This document shows, in pieces, positions 1-13,100 of a stretch of 64,000 bases of DNA (positions are counted from its first letter, which is position 1; each line of letters begins with the position of its first letter). Both the position numbers and the translations under genes were made by a program. Where the stretch lies: contig VZRG01000881.1 of the NCBI GenBank assembly GCA_013397435.1, positions 1 to 64,000 of the forward strand. The letters run 5' to 3'. The notes beneath the pieces are model-generated. The model was not told where the DNA came from and did not search any database. It saw nothing but the letters and a program-made list of their open reading frames with translations. Source of the DNA: Erythrocercus mccallii (Eukaryota; Chordata; Aves; Passeriformes; Dicruridae).

Positions 1-687
1 AGCTGTGCAGAGAGTGTGTCAATGGACCCAGTTAGGGTGAGGAGGGAAACTCTCAGAGGCTGTAATGATCAAGCACTGATATTTTTTTTAAAATTATTTT
101 AAATTGTCTGCGAGCCTCAGCCAATGCTGGGGCAGAGCCCTTTCTCAGGGCTTTCCTGTGAGCTCTGCTTCAAGGACAAGGGACATTCAGTCCCTCAGTG
201 CAGCAGAGAGTCAATGCTGCTTTTGAATTCTGCTTGGTGTTTTATGCCCTTGGTCCATTATCTAATGGGGAATATGATGAGGTAATTATGGAAATACACA
301 AATTGCAACCTCATGAATACCAAAGAAATTCGTGATGATCCATGCTAAAAGAATGCATAAAAATGCAAATCATTTGTAAATGGGGAGCAGTAAATCTTGT
401 TAGTATTAATAACATAGAGCATTTAATTGCATCAGGTCTTGATGAATTCTAACCAAAGCTGTCTGAAGAGATGGTTGTAGGACTCTTACCCTGTGAACTG
501 TGTACCATGAGGTCAAGGGGAGCTGTAACTTGGATCCACTTGGTAGATCCTCCTTTGGCTCCCTCTATAAGCACTGCTTGGCTGGTTCTTTTGTGGGCTA
601 ACAAAGGGATTGGGATTTATCTTCAGGCTGCTTTCTGGATTTTGTCATATCACACTCTATCTTGTTTTGGTTCGTGGGAGGTGCTCC
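1..687. other. Noncoding sequence without recognised features
   Basis: AT-rich DNA. The short open frame at 471-710 runs into the LTR and has no coding character. Nothing else was recognised. Confidence 0.6.
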
Positions 688-1130
688 TGATGCCTTTTTG
701 GGCTAGCTAAAAACAGAGGCCAGACAGAATTAAGGGAGTAAAAAGCAGTTAGATTTAATGAAGGGCCTTTAGGTACATTAAGGGCAGATGAAACCCCCAG
801 GGGCTACACCCCACGATGGATGACAGGTCATGGGTTTTCATACTTTTGTAAGTTTGGCCCATTTGTGTATTGGGGGTTAATCTTCCAGTTACAGCTTCAG
901 GTAATGAAGTCATTTACCCCAAGTTTGCTCCACCCCAACTCACTTCTGTTTACATTTCTTGGGGCCTGAGGTAGTGAGGTGTCCTTGATTCCCAGGCCTG
1001 GAGAGGAATTGTTGTGTCTGACACACTGACACTGTAGCTAACACTGTATACGGAGCCCAGAGCCATACACTAAAGAATTACAGGATTACAAATATATGAA
1101 AAATATACAAGCTAAAATCCTAAGGCATCA
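688..1130 (-). mobile_element. Solo LTR of an endogenous retrovirus
   Basis: On the minus strand this 443-bp block starts TGATGCCTT and ends AAGGCATCA, a perfect 9-bp terminal inverted repeat with the canonical TG...CA ends. The flanks carry a 4-bp direct duplication, CTCC, at 684-687 and 1131-1134. An ATTAAA polyadenylation-type motif lies near the 3' end in the LTR's sense orientation, about 65-80 bp before the end. No gag, pol or env sequence follows on either side, so this is a recombined solo LTR. A 4-bp duplication fits class I (gammaretrovirus-like) elements better than ERVL (5 bp) or ERVK (6 bp), but I cannot name the family. Confidence 0.85.
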
Positions 1131-4100
1131 CTCCCAGCAGCATCCTGGGGAGGAAAGAGAGAAGAAATTCCATCTTTGTTCAGATTTTTGCGATTTTCTG
1201 TGCTGCTGTTGCGATACATCTGGCCAGGTGTGAGGGGCTTTTTGTTAGGAGTTTGCTGGGTGAAGATCCCATCTGGAAGCACATTCACTGAAGCTTTTCC
1301 AAGTCATTAACAAGCTCTTCTTTTCCTTAAACTTTGCCAGGTTTGCTCCTGTTTATCAGCACTTCCTTTCTCTTTAGTTCATTCATCCCCTGTCTATAGC
1401 AGAGTTATTCTGCCCTAATCAAAGATACTGGATGGCACCTCCATACATGAACCCTGCAGCTTCATAAAACCTGATGAAGGAGAGAGGATTATTCCAAGAG
1501 AAAACGAGAAAAGGTCAGGATTTATTGCTAATAAACAGCTCCCTGGATCTTATTATCTTTGCTGTGTAGAATCCTGGAGATCTAGATTGGGCTTTATAAT
1601 TCACATTGAAATTCAATGTATCACATGTCTCCTGTAAAGCCACATTTTTGAATGATACTCAAACCCTATTAAGCAGGTACTCATTAAACCACAACACCCT
1701 ATAAATTCTTCCTGAGTTTTGTTGACAGTACACATCAAACAAGAACCGTTAAGTGCTTTTCATTTTCCTGGTAGTGGGCTATCATAATGCATCACATGAC
1801 AAAATAATGTGTTTACATGACAGATTTAATGCTTGATCTGCTGCATGAAATGCTTCAGAGCACCAGAAGACAAAAATGTAACATTATACTTCCGAGTGTC
1901 TATTAATTCTTAACTAATAATAAATTACAGTGGGATGCTGATAGAAATGGATGAGAGAGGCACATGCACACGGGAGGAATTCATGAGGAGCAGTGACATG
2001 GCAATGAATACTAAATGCAGACATCATAGCTAGAGTGAAAACACAAAGTTTCTGGCTTGGCAAGAGACTCACTGCTGCTCCACAGATCTGACAGAGCCCA
2101 CAGGCTTGTGGTGAAGGTCACGTTGGATTTACTTTCACTTTTCTCTCCTAAATGGTGCCAGCAAGGAGTCCCAGCTGGTCCTGTCCTGGGAATTGGCCAG
2201 GCATGTGAGCAGGGCTGGAACGGAGCCCCAGCTCTGAGGACATGAGGGTGCCCTACCAGCCCTCCGTGTCACCCTGGGGCTGAAAGGGTCCCCACTTGTC
2301 CCTCCTGACCCCTGTGAGCAGCATGGCTTTGCCTAGCCTGTTGTAGTTCTTTGTGAATTGTCAGCCTGTGCCTGGCCTGACAGCTGAGGGGGCACCGTGG
2401 GCACCTTACACATCCACAGCAAGCCTCTGCATGGACCTTGTGTAGGGATGAGGGGTTCACTGAGGGCCAAGGGCAATCACCAATCCTCCTGGGGTTGGGA
2501 GAGACAGAAATCAACCCTTGCTTACAAACTGCCTCCCACCAGCAAAAGAAGGTAACCAAGTTTCAGTTATTTCCAGCCAAAAGACCCTTCTCCCCTGCTC
2601 TCCCCTGCTCCATCCCTGCCCCTCCTGTGCTGCTCCGTGTAACCTGCCCATGGCACTGGGCACGTGACTCCCACCCTCATCCTGCATGTCCCAGCCACCC
2701 CAGCACCTCAAATCAGACCCCAGGAAGAGTTTTTCTCTCACATGAATCAACTTGTTGTGTTTAGAGCAATGATTTCATGCTTGGGTTTGAGCATCACTTC
2801 CTGCTCACCCTCAAAGCAGAGCACAGACCAATCTCAAGTCATTCTCTGCAAAATTGGGGTTTTCTCCTTTTGTAAACCTCTATGAAAACCATTTTTACTT
2901 TTGCTGTTTGTTGTTTTCATCCAAAAGGGTTGTTAAATCTGGAGTTTCTTTATGAGAAGTTGTCCCCCAACAGGTCTCATTTCTCCACAGTGCCACCTCC
3001 TTCCCTCCACACAGCTCTGCTGTTATTCACGACATCGTTGACTTCCAGCCCCGGCAGAAAACTGCCAGAATTTGGAAATTCAAGAGTGATATCCAGCCAC
3101 TCCACGAGTTTAGAGGATGAGGGCAGCTGTGTCCATTAATCTTTTAAAAGAACCCAAATCTCTGGTTTTTATTGCAAGTGGGAGCTAGGAAGGAATTGGT
3201 ATGTGGGAAAACAATGCTGTAATGATGACATACAATCAAAGGGAGGGTAATAAACCTGCTATTCCTCCCTACTTACTGGGGGAGTTGGCTGGGGAGCAGG
3301 AGCTGAGGCTCGTTTTAACTACAGACAGCTCTCTCTTTTCAGTTTTTATAGCTTTCTCAATCACTTTGCTCATCTGCTGCTGGAGGCTTTTATTTGCTGA
3401 TAAGGGCTGTTAAGCAGTTGGAAAGTCAGACCAATGAAGTTATATAAAATGCAGCAAAGGGTTTGTGCCAGGTTGGAGCCAAGATGCTGGAGGAGGGAGG
3501 GAGATGGGAGGGCTCCAGCCCTTCCTCTTGGCAAGGGAAATGTCCTGAGAAGGGACCAAATTACAGTAAAACAGCAAGATGAAGTTTACTGCAATTTGTC
3601 ACTCTTTCAGCAAGGGGCATATATACATTTTTAAGTGTATATATGCACCTACTTATATTTGTCCCTGCTCCTTGTGCTGATGGAACAATGTGTTCCACTT
3701 TCTTAGTCTTTTTCTTTTTTTTTCTGAGAATTTTCTGAAGTCTCTATTAACAAGAAAGTGAATAATAAATGTTGCTATGCCATGGGAGGGGTCCTGAGGT
3801 TGCCTTGCCCAAGTCCAGTGGTCTGAAGCAGCATCATTTAGTGAGGAAATGACCAGTTAAACCCCAGGAAATCTTGGAGGCACATTAAAGGCTACTTCCC
3901 AAGTGACTTTGTAGTACATTTCCTTATCTGGAAGCAATCAATGATGGAAATGGAAAAATGACCAGATTTTAACACTGGAATTTTTCATTGAGCAGTCTTC
4001 AGGGCTGTGTCTCTGCAAGCCTGAATGCAGGGAATAATGTTGGGCTGCATCCATGGTGAACCTGGCTTTTTTGGCTTGGGTTTAAAGTTTATTCTGTATA

Positions 4101-7100
4101 GGGTTGGTTTTGTTGTTGTTGTTTTGTTTTGGGCTTTTTTTTTTTTTTTTTCAGATGGAACAGTTGTTCTGGGACTGCTTTGTTCTGCTTTCTCAGCCAC
4201 TATTTATTTATTCCAATTTGCCCCTTTATGAGAGAATTAAAATTAATCTGGAATGTCAGGTTTGAAAGGTAGTATACTCTCCCTACATATATAAAGAAGC
4301 TGATGTAATTTCAAAATTAAAAAAACCCTCAAACAACCAAACCCAAAACAAAAACCATTTTCCCCATATCCCCATATCTTTCTGGTCCCTCCTGTACATT
4401 GCTAACATAGTTCAGTTGACTTGTGGTCACTTTTAACAGTTTATCAAATTTTTTGATTTTTAAAAGGTTCTTAATTTGCTCACTTCATGTCCCCAGAGTG
4501 GAGGATTCTATTTAAATCCTGTATTTCTCAACAACTTGTTCTCAGCATCAGTTATTGCAGTACCACAACACCTAGTTTTCAAACAAATTCCTGGAAAAGC
4601 AGGCATTCTTTTCAAATGTCACCTCCATTTTGGTCCTGAACTGAAAAATGAGGAATGTCAGGTTTTACTAAAGCATTTCAGTTCTCTTTTGCTCTTTCTT
4701 TTTGCTCTGAAGCAAATTGGAAACATTCTGTAGTCCCTTCTTGTCTCACCTCTCACAGATTGTGTATGATAGGTAGGTAGGTAAGTGCCTTTCTGCCTCC
4801 TACTTTTATTCTTGAGAAATTTCCATCTAACCCCAAGGAAATACAAAGTCAAAACTGATGACTCTGCCTGGAAAAGGTCCACTGAGATGTGACAGCTCCT
4901 CCTCCCCGAAGCAGAGCAGCAACGCAAACACCTTGGGAGAAATGCTGCTGACTGCAACAACCCATTCACTTCATTTTCCTTTCCCTCCCTGGAAGCAGTT
5001 TGTTCAAAGCCCTCTGCAGTCAGGAGCCTGAGAAAATAGTTTAAAAAGCTCTAGGAAAGGATTTACTCTTTGCATGAGCTGACAGTCTGCAATCTTCAGT
5101 GCAGAGCAGTTAATTGAAAACCAGGCAAGGAAAGGCTGTTAAAAGGTATCATGTGAATCTTGGCTAAAGGCAGTAAAGCCCAGCTTTCAAGTTAGTTTTT
5201 TTCCCCTGTTTTTCTTCTTGAAAGATGTGCAAGTTCAAAGAACAGAGATCTCAGAGAGTTTGGATGGCCATAAAGCTGCTGGGTAATGATGGACCATTTG
5301 CTGCTGCAGAGCAGAGGAGTGCAAGGTGCTCACTGTGGCAGCCTGGTGGGGCTTGGACCAAATGCCTCTTGGAGGAGCTGAATTCCTCTATTTTTACACA
5401 TGTATGTATTCCCACATTGCTACTGCATCTCTCTTCTCCAGCAGCCTGGATTTTGTGTCCAGCCCTCTGGGATAAGGTCTCAGCAGAGCAGGTTGGTGCC
5501 CTCACCCCTGCTTCCAGCCACCTCACCTGCAGTGCTTGCTGCACTCACTCTTGCCAGATTTACCCATCTACTCCATAATTTGGAAAATCACTTAAAAAAT
5601 GTGGTCTGTTAACCGTGTATAATATTGGCACTGAAAGTGGTCTGAATGTCACTTCAGGAAAGGTGGTCTGAACCCTTTTAGGAAAAGTGTAGCCAGTGAG
5701 TCTGCCCACACACTCGCTGGCATGTGCAGTGTGTTCCCTTTCCTACCCTCTGCAGGAAGGATTTGAGATCTCCTTGGCTGATGTTACATTTTCTGATGCA
5801 GATGCATTAAAAATGGATTATTTTTTTTTTATCAGGCTCCACTACTTTCCTGCTGGGGCTATTTATGTAGAACTAGATTTAAATGTCTCCTATTTCTTCA
5901 TAAATTGTATTGACCTGGTAAAATCCATGCCGTTTTCAGCAAAGTCTGTTCCATTTGGAAATAAGATATAAATCTCCTGACTTCAGAAAGTTTTTCTAAA
6001 AAACCCTCATTTGAGGCACAAGTGGGGTCAAGGCAAGGTAAAAATTGAGATCCGAAATTTCCTGGGCTTTCTCCTCATACCAAAATCTACCACATCAATT
6101 CCACCCAGCCCCCAGAAAATTTTACTCCTTGCCGCTTGTGAATTAATAAAATCCACACTCTTAACAGAGTCAGCTGCCATCCTCCCGCTGCAGCACCTCT
6201 GAACCCCCAGAGACCCAGGAAGGAGGACACAGCTGGCCTCACCTGCAAGGGGCTCAGCCTGTGACGTGGTCCCAGGGTGATGTCATGCCTCAAGACAGAG
6301 TTTCCCACAAAATGTAATTGCTGCAGCTTTCTTTTAAGACATTGCTAGAACAAGAAGAGGTGCTGAGAGCAAAATCTCTTCTTTATAATGAGTTGCAGTG
6401 TGTGCTCATGCATTGGAAACCAGGAATTCATTTTTAACCTTCTCCTGAGAGAGTCTAAAGCCACTTTTCCCAACAGAGTGGCTGAGCCAGTGGCTGCTCT
6501 GGAGTAGGAACACTTTCCTCTGTTGTCTGGAGCTGGAATACTGCAAAAAAAAATTAGAGATTTGGGTTCTACTGGTGGCAGAGAGAGAAATTACGGTCAG
6601 AATGGAGTGGGATCCAGTGAAAGAGAGGCCTGGGCATTGGACTTGTCCCCCCATTGCTTTGCAGAACCAAATACTCAAGGTTTTGGACCAGGAAAAAAGT
6701 CTTTTTCCTTTGCTGTGATTGTCTCAGCAAGCAGCTTGTACCCCCATAAATCCCCTGCCCCTTTTGCCTATTGAGAATCTTGCAGGTGGATCAATTCTCT
6801 GGATGGTCCAGCTTCGGCTGGATCATTTCCCAGGCAGGAGCTCTTCCCTGTGCATTGCCCCTCTTCCAGGCCTTGCACTCCAGGATCTGGATGCACTCCA
6901 GCAGCCAAGCACCTCTGCTCAGCCCCAGAAACTGCAATGCCTGACTTTCAGATGCAGAAGGTACTTTCATCTAGCCCTGAGTGTATGCACAGAGGAATAC
7001 CTGAGCTACTTGATGAACTGATTAAAGATTTATAGTTCTTAGAGCACATAGCTGTCTTTTGGGGAAAATCCTGGATCAGAAATCCATCTCTGTCCTCACT

Positions 7101-10100
7101 AATCCACGTATTATTCTCTCTCATTATTTTCTATTGATTCATTTTCATTTCATGTTGCAGCACTGGGTCACCAGCGTGTTTCTGATACTACAATACATTA
7201 TTTAGCTGTCTCCTGACTCTGGTATTTGGTGGTATCTGTTAACATGGTTGACTCTTCCCTGTCTATTCATTTAGTGATTGTACCTTCATTTTTTCTATTA
7301 ATAATACCAACATCCATCTGGTATTAATAATACCAGATCAACTAGCTGGTCATACTCTGACTGAATCCAAAGTTAACTCTTCAGTGCCTTCTCTTTTCTT
7401 TCCATTTTACTACCTGTAAAATGTTAGCAGGATTTTCTATCTCCTCTGACGTTCCAAGTGATGCAACCCCCACGGTTTATGGTGTTATCCCATGGGGAAA
7501 AATAGAAAGCAGGGAGCTCTCCTGTGCTCTAGGCTGCCATTCAGCCACTGAGGTGAAGTACAAGGGATACTTAGGGAGCTTTACAGGAGAATATGTACCC
7601 AGACTGGCACACAGACCCAATGTAGTAGGCTCAGACTTCTGCCTATACTTTCTTTTCATCTATTTTTGCCCAAACATTTCATTCCAGGGATTCCCCTCCC
7701 TTTAGGAAGGGGAGGATGGGACCTAATTTTTTTGATTAGGCATTGTTGGTGTTACTTTAATAGTAGTAGAAATCCTTTTTGCTTCCCAGAGCCCATCACA
7801 TCCCACAGACTTGTCTCTAAGGACATGGGAGCAAACCAGCAAGTCATTCTTGCTGTCTAGTGAGGCACAGCAGCAAACAGCCAGGCCAGGGCTGGGCTCC
7901 TGCCCAGCTGGGCACTGGGATGAGCTGGAATTGCTGCCACAGGCACGGGTGCAGATGAGTGCCACGCTCCACAGCTGCCCCCTGGCACAGCCCTTGTCTT
8001 TCCCTCTGGAGAGAGCTGCTCCACACCTCCCTGGCCATGACCCACTGGTCATCAGGGAACTTGGATATTTGGAAATGTCACAAGAAGTGAATCAGCCCCA
8101 CTGGTGAAGGAACCTTATTTCGATGTCCCAGGCTTGTCAAAGTGATGTTGTCAGGGACTGCAGAGCACTTCTGTTTCGTTTCAAATCTGCTTCTAACAGC
8201 TGGGCTGTACCACCCCCAGTGCTCAGAGCAGGCTGCTTTCTCCATCTCAGCTGCTTCCCTTCAGGGTGTCTCTCATCCTGGCCCTTCCTGAAATGCACAG
8301 CAGATGTGAGCCACAGCCCCTTCTTGGGATTTCTCATCACTTCCCTTTGCTGGACTGCCTGAGCAACAATGACAATACCTCCAGCAGCACTCTCCATCAG
8401 TTAGAAAATCCCTTGTTCTCCCTAAATTGCAGCCATTCCTCTCCCTTCCCTGCATTCACAATAAGAATGACAACAAAAGGCAGCTGTGCTCTGTAGCTCC
8501 TTCCTTGCTGGGCCAGCACACCCTGTTTCACAAGATTTGAGGACATGGCACCACCTTAATTCCAGGACTTCAGTAACACACCTGTGCCAATAACAGCCCC
8601 ATCCCACTGTGGGATGGAAAAGCTGCTGGAGAGACATCACAGCAGGGTTTTAGGGAGGCTTGACTGCAGGAACTGTGGCTTTCCTGTTGCTGCTAATGTG
8701 AACACAGGTGTCTTGCAGACAAACCCACTCAAGTATTTTTATGAAGAGTAAAACCCCTTGTATTTTTAATTTATTTTCCACCTTCTCAAGCATATGTAGT
8801 TTCTTACTGTGCCTTTCTCCACCAGCACCAATATTTCTTCCCTTGGAAAACACTCATTCCTAATACTGACTGGCTTTGACTTTTTTTGTTAAACAAATTT
8901 GACCTTTATGATGTCCTGTGGATTCTTAAATCCTAAATAGTTTTGTACTTCTCCTTTTCAGCTGGTTCAGCTTTTTAATCTGCTTTTTAAAAAAAGCCAA
9001 TGGCACCAGAGTGGAGCCAGCATCCTGGGTTTCTCTCCCCAGTGGCACAACTGGAAGTAAAACTCACCTTCCTCCTTCTTCTTGGCCCTGTGTGATCGAG
9101 CTGGATGTGTCCACGCTCTGTAGTTCAAGCACTTCCTGTGATAGAAAATCTATCAGGCACTAATGGAAGATGTTTCCATAGTTAATTACTCCCTTTGGTT
9201 TGTAGAAAAATAATAATTAGAAAATGACTCCCCATACTTAGCTCGGATTGATCCAGTTTCAGCTTCCAGCCACTGGGTCTTGTCCTGGCCCTGTCTGATA
9301 GATTAAAGAGCTGTTCCTTAATAGAAAACCATGTGGGTGCTTCCGAGACCTCTTCACCTTCCCTTGGTGAAATCAAATAAACGGAAGCTCTTTGGTGTCT
9401 CCCTGCAAGAGAAGTTTTCCTGACGAGGGTCAGGGCAGGCCAGCAGGGTCAGAGATCACAAACCAGAAAATTTCTGTCTTCTTGGCCCACTTTCTGGAAC
9501 CCCAAAATAGATGAACTGTGAGAAGGGATTGGGTATTTAAATATAGTTCCTCTCTCTCCTCCTCATGATTCAAATTAACAGAGAATTAATGGATAAAATT
9601 AATCAGGAACTGTTTCGTCTGTCTCCATGAAAAGACAGGTGAACACTGAACTATATTAAATGTTGCTTTCTCTTGGGAAAATCAAGATTCCATAAAAGTA
9701 CAGTTAGTTAAAGATTGACACCAGACAATTGCGTGAATATATACAAGATTTGAATGGAAATGCCACAAGATTGGAGGAGGGAAGTTGGAAACCTGTCCAT
9801 ACCCCTAAAAACTCATTTGAGCAGCCTAGTTCTGGATTTCATCTTTAACTTAATAAAGGCATTTACTGTTAATGAGATGATGAGTGTGCTGGAAAATAGG
9901 ACTAAATTATTAAAACAGGAAATTCATGTAGATGTAGTTCTTGGCAGGGGTGGGAATGGGAAGGAAGTGGTTTACTGGGAGTATGTGATGGGAAGAGCTG
10001 TCCTGGGACCTGCCAGACTGGCAGGTGGGCACCCAGAGAGGCGTCTCATAGTCCTTCTCTTGGCCTTTTTGGCTTCCCGACCTCCTTTCTTTCTTCCTTC

Positions 10101-13100
10101 CCACTCCTCCTGATGTTGCTGGCTGTGTTGCTAACGAGCCTTGATCGTGCTGTCGCTCTCCAGGTCTGCAAATGAATATAAATGAAATGAAAATCTCTGC
10201 CCCCTGATTTTACTAATCTGTGTGCGTTTGCTTGTCCAAAACAAGAGTGCCAGAGGCTGGGTTAATGAGAAGCTGGTCACAGGAGTAGAATCCTGTTGAA
10301 TAAAAAAAGCATAATTCAGTCCTTAGATCATAGGAGATTGGGGAGATTTTTGTGTTCTGCTGGTATAGCTGGGTGAATTTCATGGGTTTAGTGACCTCCA
10401 AGCAAGGACAAAAGGTGCTGCTTTCTGTCTAAAGCTATTCTCTGCAAAAATACGACACAGTTTCTGGACACAGAATGCAGGCATTGTAACAGGAACTATA
10501 TATGGGACATACATTTGCAAATTTTTCATTCGTTATAAAACATTGATCAGATTAATTCAGTGTTTCCATTTGCCCCTGGAACTGATCTTCTCCTGGGAAC
10601 AGGCTGCTGGAGTGTTTAATATTGAGATTGCTGCAAAAACTACCCGCAGCAAAAACTGCACCAAGGAAATGGGAACACAGGAGAGTTCTGTGGCAGCAGA
10701 GCCTCCATTACCCTTTCCATGCAGGTTAAGGATCAGTAGGCAGCAGAACCCCTCAAATCTCACTTTGCAATTGCAAAGTTGGCATTTCTGGGCATGTTCC
10801 CGGGGCAGCAAAGGGAGGATTGGACCTGCCTTTGCTTTTCTTCCATGTTGAGGGGATGAAACCTTGCCTTTCTGGCCAGACATCACTTGTAGTCCTGGGA
10901 GCTTAGGAGGAAAGCTCCTGAGGAATTTTGTGCCTTTCTTTGGGGTATCTGACTGTTGGTGTGACAAATGTGAGGGCAAGAAGGCTGTGCTGGCTCACAC
11001 AATTCAGACTTCAGTGCAACAGCAGCCACTAATACATTAGAGGAAGAGAAAATAAGTTAAAGGCTGTTTTAATTTCAGATGTACAGGCACAATATGTGAC
11101 GGCAAAGTAAAAAGAAAAAAAACCCTGTGATAGGAAAGACTGCTTTTGGTTTGTGTGGTGCAGAACAGGGCAGGATGTAACACGGGCATGCCAGGAATTA
11201 TGGCAATGGAGAAAAGGAGGGACAGAGCAGATCCCTGGAAATGTTTGGCCATTAGGTGCCACTCTTCTGCTGCATTTCCTACTGACACAAATTCCTTCAG
11301 TTCGGGCAAGCCAAATGCAGCTGCTTCCTCAGCCTACAGGTTTAATTCATGTGAGAACTTTACAATAAATTTTTTGATCAAGAACCTTCCACTTCATCCA
11401 ATTCCTGATTAATTTGATTCCCCACTTTAACGTGATTGAAAATTCAGGAACCGGCTCCCCTGCGCTCAGAATAAAAACAGCCAATATATTCTGCTTGATT
11501 TAAATCTCTTTAGGTAGCGATTGTGAGAGAATTCGATCATCAGCTCCGGGGTGTAACTATTGAATTTGTGCAGAGGGTGGCATTTTAGCACTGCAGAAGC
11601 TAAAGGAAAAGAGAAATGCATGAATAACAAGGAAAAAGAGAGGGTCCAGCAGGGAGTCCTTTTGCTGATATTTCTGACTGTGCCACTCAGTTGTCTTCTA
11701 ACTTTGGTCAAAAGAAGGACTCTGAAAGAAGCACAGAATAATCCCCAAGTCAGAGAGGTTCGTCTGCCATTTTCTGGCAGCAGAGTCTCTATAAGAGCAT
11801 CTGTTCTACCCACTTCACTGTCCTCTGCAACAAAAGATAAATGTGTGCTTGGGCAACCCTCAAACCAGCAGCACTGACTCCTCAGATTGCATCCATGTTG
11901 TAATGACTCAGTTGAGAATGATGGCTTACATGGGGAAAGCAATAGCATATTTTTTTTTTTTCAGGAGCATTTGAAAGGTTTATAGCAAATTTACGTCTGA
12001 GTTCTAGGCAACTAACTGGATTAGTACTAATTAAAGACGATATTTTAAATTTAAAAACTCAGTCACTTATGAGTTGTTGATGTAAAACTCCCTGGTTTTT
12101 GCTCCTGATGTAGATTTTTTTTTGCTGTTTCTGCAGTTAACAAATGAAAAGCTCCAGCTTTCTGCAGTGTACCTTGCTGGGAGGAAAATTGCCAACATAG
12201 GAAGTGAAGGAGACTGGTGGGGAAGGCATTATTTATTCTATTTTAACCTTTTTAATATCCCTGTATTAGGGACATGGAGCCTGCAGTGATCCTCCATGGG
12301 TGACAGAGTGCCTCTGCCCAAGGTCACTCACTGATGCCTCTGTTTGTTTGCTCCCGAGCCCACCTCTCCTCTTGAACAATTCAGTTGCACGTTCAGGCCC
12401 AGGAAGGTTCTTTGATGAGTTCAGGCAGCAGCCAGGGCTCAGCCCTGGGGCTGCAGGTGGCTTCAGAGCACAGCAGGGCAGGGCATGGGCTGTGCCAGCA
12501 CAGCTCCTAAACCATTCTGCTCTGGCAGCAACCAACTCCCAGTTAGGGCAGCAGAGGGAATGGGCACCAACAGGAGCGTGCCAGGCCCATCCCAGTGCTC
12601 TCCTTCTTCATCATCCCTTCAAGACAATTAACCTTGAGGAGAGGTGAGGGACAGATTTAGAGTCTGCTGGGAGGGCGCTCTGACACTTCTGCTCCTTGTT
12701 GGTTTGTTTTCCCTGGCTAGGGCCGCATCCTGGCTGCTTTGCAGGATGAACTGAGCTGTTGATGCTGGAGTAAAGGGCTCAGTGGGAAGTCAGGGTGATC
12801 AAACTGGGCTTGGAGGAGCCAGCGCAGTTCCGGCTTTACAGGATGGGGTCTGTATCTGCTTGCTCACCAGCTGAGACCTTCCCACTCATGGTTCTCTCCA
12901 TAAACACACCGCATTTTTAAATGCACAGCATTTTCCTCTGATGCCAGGTCTCAGTCTCTCCTGGTTGAGGGGTTTGGGTCTCTTTCAGGCTCCCATCCCA
13001 GCATCTGTACACTGCAGAAATTGCAGAAGACTCATGAATTCTCCACCAGCCCTCATCCTGCTCCTGCCAAGCACCTCCTCCATGGGAAGATCCACAGATC

